A stretch of DNA of 64,000 bases from Pseudomonas fortuita. GTDB taxonomy: Bacteria > Pseudomonadota > Gammaproteobacteria > Pseudomonadales > Pseudomonadaceae. The translations under genes and the position numbers were made by a program. The DNA is taken from assembly GCF_026898135.2 (NCBI RefSeq), contig NZ_CP114035.2:1343501-1407500 (forward strand). The letters are read 5' to 3'. The notes under the pieces are model-generated. The model did not search any database, was not told where the DNA came from, and was given only the letters and a program-made list of their open reading frames with translations. Positions 61,039-64,000 of this stretch are shown here, in pieces (the first letter of the stretch is position 1; each line of letters starts with the position of its first letter).

Positions 61039-61255
61039 CGAGCGCCGCCCGCGCGGCGCATCGCGAGCTGTGCTCGCTCCTACGTTTGTTTCGGGCCAAT
61101 TTTTCCTGTGCCGTTTGCGCGCGGCCCCCTTGGCGCATGGCACGCTATCGTGCCGTACAAAAATGGCGGTCGCGCACGCCTGTCACAGGCTTGACTGGCC
61201 CGAAACAAACGTAGGAGCGAGCACAGCTCGCGATGCGCCGCGCGGGCGGCGCTCG
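61039..61255. repeat. Long inverted repeat upstream of gyrA
   Basis: 61039-61098 and 61196-61255 are perfect 60-nt reverse complements separated by 97 nt. The arms contain GAGCGCCGC palindromes plus an AGCTGTGCTCGCTCCTAC unit. The spacer itself holds GGCACG-N4-CGTGCC (61138-61153) and GCCTG-N3-CAGGC (61178-61190). The rest of the 498-nt gap (61256-61500) should hold the gyrA promoter and leader; I could not fix its boxes. Confidence 0.9.
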
Positions 61256-61500
61256 TTCTCCCAGGCGACACAATATTCAAGGCAAGCACCCCGTGCCACC
61301 TCTCCCCACCGCCCCCGCCTTTGTGATAACATCCGGCAGTTTCCAAGACCGCTCATCACGGCGGCCTTCATTGCGCAGATCCATGGCACAACTCATTGAT
61401 TTGTCGTAAGTCGTCGCACCCTTATGCGCTGCGGCGGCGAGCTTCGTTCGGCCCTTGATGGAGCTGCGAAGTTTCACCAGAAAAAGGAATCAGGCTTCTC

Positions 61501-64000
61501 ATGGGCGAACTGGCCAAAGAAATCCTCCCGGTCAATATCGAAGACGAACTGAGACAGTCTTACCTCGACTACGCGATGAGCGTGATTGTCGGGCGAGCGC
61601 TGCCCGATGCGCGTGACGGCTTGAAGCCCGTGCATCGTCGCGTTCTCTATGCGATGAGCGAACTGGGCAACGACTGGAACAAGCCGTACAAGAAATCCGC
61701 CCGTGTGGTCGGTGACGTGATCGGTAAGTACCACCCGCACGGCGACACTGCGGTCTACGACACCATCGTGCGTATGGCCCAGCCGTTCTCGCTGCGCTAC
61801 CTGCTGGTCGATGGTCAGGGCAACTTCGGTTCGGTGGACGGCGACAACGCTGCGGCCATGCGATACACCGAAGTGCGCATGACCAAGCTGGCTCACGAGC
61901 TGCTGGCCGACCTGCACAAGGAAACCGTCGACTGGGTGCCCAACTATGACGGCACCGAGCAGATCCCGGCGGTCATGCCGACCCGTATTCCCAACCTGCT
62001 GGTCAACGGATCCAGCGGTATCGCCGTGGGCATGGCGACCAACATTCCGCCACACAACCTCGGTGAAGTGATCGACGGCTGCCTGGCGCTGATCGACAAC
62101 CCCGAAGTCACCATCGATGAGCTGATGCAGTTCATCCCTGGGCCGGACTTCCCGACTGCCGGTATCATCAACGGCCGTCAGGGCATCATCGAGGCCTATC
62201 GTACCGGTCGTGGCCGCATATACATGCGTGCCCGCTCCGAAATCGAAGACATCGACAAGGTTGGCGGCCGTCAGCAGATCGTCGTGACCGAGCTGCCGTA
62301 CCAGCTGAACAAGGCGCGCCTCATCGAGAAGATCGCCGAGCTGGTAAAAGAGAAGAAGATCGAAGGCATCACAGAGCTGCGCGACGAGTCCGACAAGGAC
62401 GGCATGCGCATCGTCATCGAGCTGCGCCGCGGCGAGGTGCCGGAGGTGGTGCTCAACAACCTCTACCAGCAAACCCAGCTGCAGAGCGTGTTCGGCATCA
62501 ACGTGGTCGCCCTGATCGACGGCCGTCCGCGTTTGCTCAACCTCAAGGACCTGCTCGAAGCGTTCGTCCGTCACCGCCGTGAAGTGGTGACACGCCGTAC
62601 CGTATTCGAGCTGCGCAAGGCCCGTGAGCGTGGCCACATCCTTGAAGGCCAGGCGGTTGCACTGTCCAACATCGACCCGGTCATCGCCCTGATCAAGGCG
62701 TCGCCAACCCCGTCCGAGGCCAAAGAAGCCCTGGTTTCCACGCCGTGGGAATCCAGTGCCGTGCAGGTCATGGTCGAGCGCGCCGGCGCCGATTCCTGCC
62801 GCCCTGAGGACCTGCCGGAGCAGTACGGCCTGCATGACGGCAAGTACTTCCTGTCGCCGGAACAGGCCCAGGCCATCCTCGACCTGCGCCTGCACCGCCT
62901 GACCGGCCTTGAGCACGAGAAGCTGCTGGCCGAGTACCAGGAAATCCTCGAGCAGATCGGCGAGCTGATCCGCATCCTCAGCAGCGCAGAGCGCCTGATG
63001 GAAGTGATCCGCGAAGAGCTGGAAGCCATCCGTGCCGAATACGGCGATGTGCGCCGCACCGAAATTCTCAATGCCAGCCACGACCTCAACTACGGCGACA
63101 TGATCCCGGAAGAAGAGCGCGTGGTCACCATCTCCCACGGTGGTTATGCCAAGACCCAGCCATTGTCCGCTTATCAGGCCCAGCGCCGTGGCGGTAAAGG
63201 CAAGTCGGCGACCGGCGTGAAGGACGAGGACTACATCGAGCACCTGTTGGTCGCCAACAGCCATGCCACCCTGTTGCTGTTCTCCAGCAAGGGCAAGGTG
63301 TACTGGAAGAAGACCTACGAAATCCCCGAAGCGTCCCGCGCTGCCCGTGGTCGCCCGCTGGTCAACCTGCTGCCGCTGGAGGAAGGTGAGCGCATCACCG
63401 CCATGCTGCAGATCGACCTCGAAGCGCTGCAGCAGAACGCTGACCTTGACGAAGAGCTGGAAGACGCTGATGACACCGTGCTCGAGGGTGAGTTGGTAGA
63501 GGCCGAGGAAGTCGACGAGGAAGATGGCGACACCGCAGAGTGGGTGGCAGAGCCGACAGGCGCCTACATCTTCATGGCCACGGCCTCCGGTACCGTCAAG
63601 AAAACCCCGCTGGTGCAGTTCGCCCGCCCACGCTCCAACGGCCTGATCGCCCTGAAGCTGAAGGAAGGTGACACCCTGATTGCGGCGGCCATCACTGACG
63701 GCGCCAAAGAAGTCATGATGTTCTCCGACGCCGGCAAGGTCATCCGTTTCGCCGAGAGCGTAGTGCGTGAAATGGGCCGTACTGCCCGTGGTGTTCGCGG
63801 CATGAAGCTGGGCAAAGGCCAGCAGATCATTTCGATGCTGATCCCGGAGTCCGGTTCGCAGATTCTCACTGCCTCCGAGCGTGGCTTCGGCAAGCGCACC
63901 CCGCTGTCCAAGTTCCCGCGTCGCGGCCGTGGTGGCCAGGGCGTGATTGCCATGGGTACCAAAGGGCGCAACGGCCTGCTGATCGGTGCTATCCAGGTGC
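61501..64000 (+). CDS. gyrA: DNA gyrase subunit A (3' end outside window)
   Basis: The first 833 codons of GyrA. The breakage-reunion domain shows the catalytic Tyr122 in [11 protein letters not shown], and the quinolone region [11 protein letters not shown] has Thr83 and Asp87, the normal susceptible residues in Pseudomonas. The beta-pinwheel C-terminal domain contains an acidic insertion at residues about 642-686 ([13 protein letters not shown] and onward). GyrA with GyrB introduces negative supercoils. An AAAAGGAA ribosome site precedes the ATG. Confidence 0.97.
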   Translation, partial: MGELAKEILPVNIEDELRQSYLDYAMSVIVGRALPDARDGLKPVHRRVLYAMSELGNDWNKPYKKSARVVGDVIGKYHPHGDTAVYDTIVRMAQPFSLRYLLVDGQGNFGSVDGDNAAAMRYTEVRMTKLAHELLADLHKETVDWVPNYDGTEQIPAVMPTRIPNLLVNGSSGIAVGMATNIPPHNLGEVIDGCLALIDNPEVTIDELMQFIPGPDFPTAGIINGRQGIIEAYRTGRGRIYMRARSEIEDIDKVGGRQQIVVTELPYQLNKARLIEKIAELVKEKKIEGITELRDESDKDGMRIVIELRRGEVPEVVLNNLYQQTQLQSVFGINVVALIDGRPRLLNLKDLLEAFVRHRREVVTRRTVFELRKARERGHILEGQAVALSNIDPVIALIKASPTPSEAKEALVSTPWESSAVQVMVERAGADSCRPEDLPEQYGLHDGKYFLSPEQAQAILDLRLHRLTGLEHEKLLAEYQEILEQIGELIRILSSAERLMEVIREELEAIRAEYGDVRRTEILNASHDLNYGDMIPEEERVVTISHGGYAKTQPLSAYQAQRRGGKGKSATGVKDEDYIEHLLVANSHATLLLFSSKGKVYWKKTYEIPEASRAARGRPLVNLLPLEEGERITAMLQIDLEALQQNADLDEELEDADDTVLEGELVEAEEVDEEDGDTAEWVAEPTGAYIFMATASGTVKKTPLVQFARPRSNGLIALKLKEGDTLIAAAITDGAKEVMMFSDAGKVIRFAESVVREMGRTARGVRGMKLGKGQQIISMLIPESGSQILTASERGFGKRTPLSKFPRRGRGGQGVIAMGTKGRNGLLIGAIQV

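Overview
The window is a stretch of a Pseudomonas chromosome, most probably the P. putida group. The evidence is high GC coding sequence with strong third-position bias, about fifteen REP/REPIN palindromes of the pseudomonad types between genes, and a gene content and order (nirBD ... prc ... minCDE ... actP ... NAGGN genes ... fumC ... undA, yciK, mupP, ubiG, mtnA, gyrA) that I recall from P. putida-like genomes. No tRNA, rRNA, CRISPR array, prophage or insertion sequence was seen. Almost everything looks like core genome. The clear compositional outlier is a delta-60-repeat gene at 4511-5842.

Layout. 1-3394: the end of an assimilatory reductase flavoprotein, then nirBD. Upstream of nirB the sequence shows a candidate NtrC site, a sigma-54 -24/-12 promoter, and a two-hairpin ANTAR-type leader overlapping an intrinsic terminator. 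3517-5842: an orphan PcaQ-like LysR regulator and the delta-60-repeat gene. 6208-9532: an FKBP lipoprotein, a YkvA protein preceded by two perfect facing DnaA boxes, a two-gene HTH operon, and an EAL phosphodiesterase whose end runs into a REPIN. 9651-12835: the Prc protease and a quinone oxidoreductase. 12949-19276: an organophosphorus-type uptake cluster (HAD phosphatase, ABC ATPase, two permeases, alkaline-phosphatase-superfamily hydrolase, binding protein) divergent from a GntR/UTRA regulator, with CTAG-centred dyads near both gene starts.

19393-32852: an MscS-type channel, a 55-aa membrane protein, aminopeptidase ApeB, RluA, MinCDE, an LpxL-type acyltransferase, a patatin, MlaA with an overlapping alpha/beta hydrolase, and a membrane GH17 enzyme. 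33050-37745: an orphan betaine-type binding protein, the DUF485/ActP acetate permease pair, a DUF3309 miniprotein, an SDR and a CsrA/RsmI homologue. 37782-46671: YheU, the N-acetylglutaminylglutamine amide (NAGGN) osmolyte operon, MnmC and a double-domain polyphosphate:AMP phosphotransferase. 46881-57555: an EamA exporter, FumC, DUF2059-BolA, TrhO-DsbA-ABC exporter, a GGDEF/EAL protein and the 1-undecene-forming oxidase UndA. 57681-64000: yciK, mupP, ubiG, mtnA and the first 833 codons of gyrA, preceded by a perfect 60-bp inverted repeat.

Main themes are nitrogen assimilation, osmoadaptation, cell-envelope lipid upkeep, c-di-GMP turnover and RNA modification. The observations most worth following are the nirBD control region, the organophosphorus cluster with its operators, and the DnaA-box pair upstream of ykvA.
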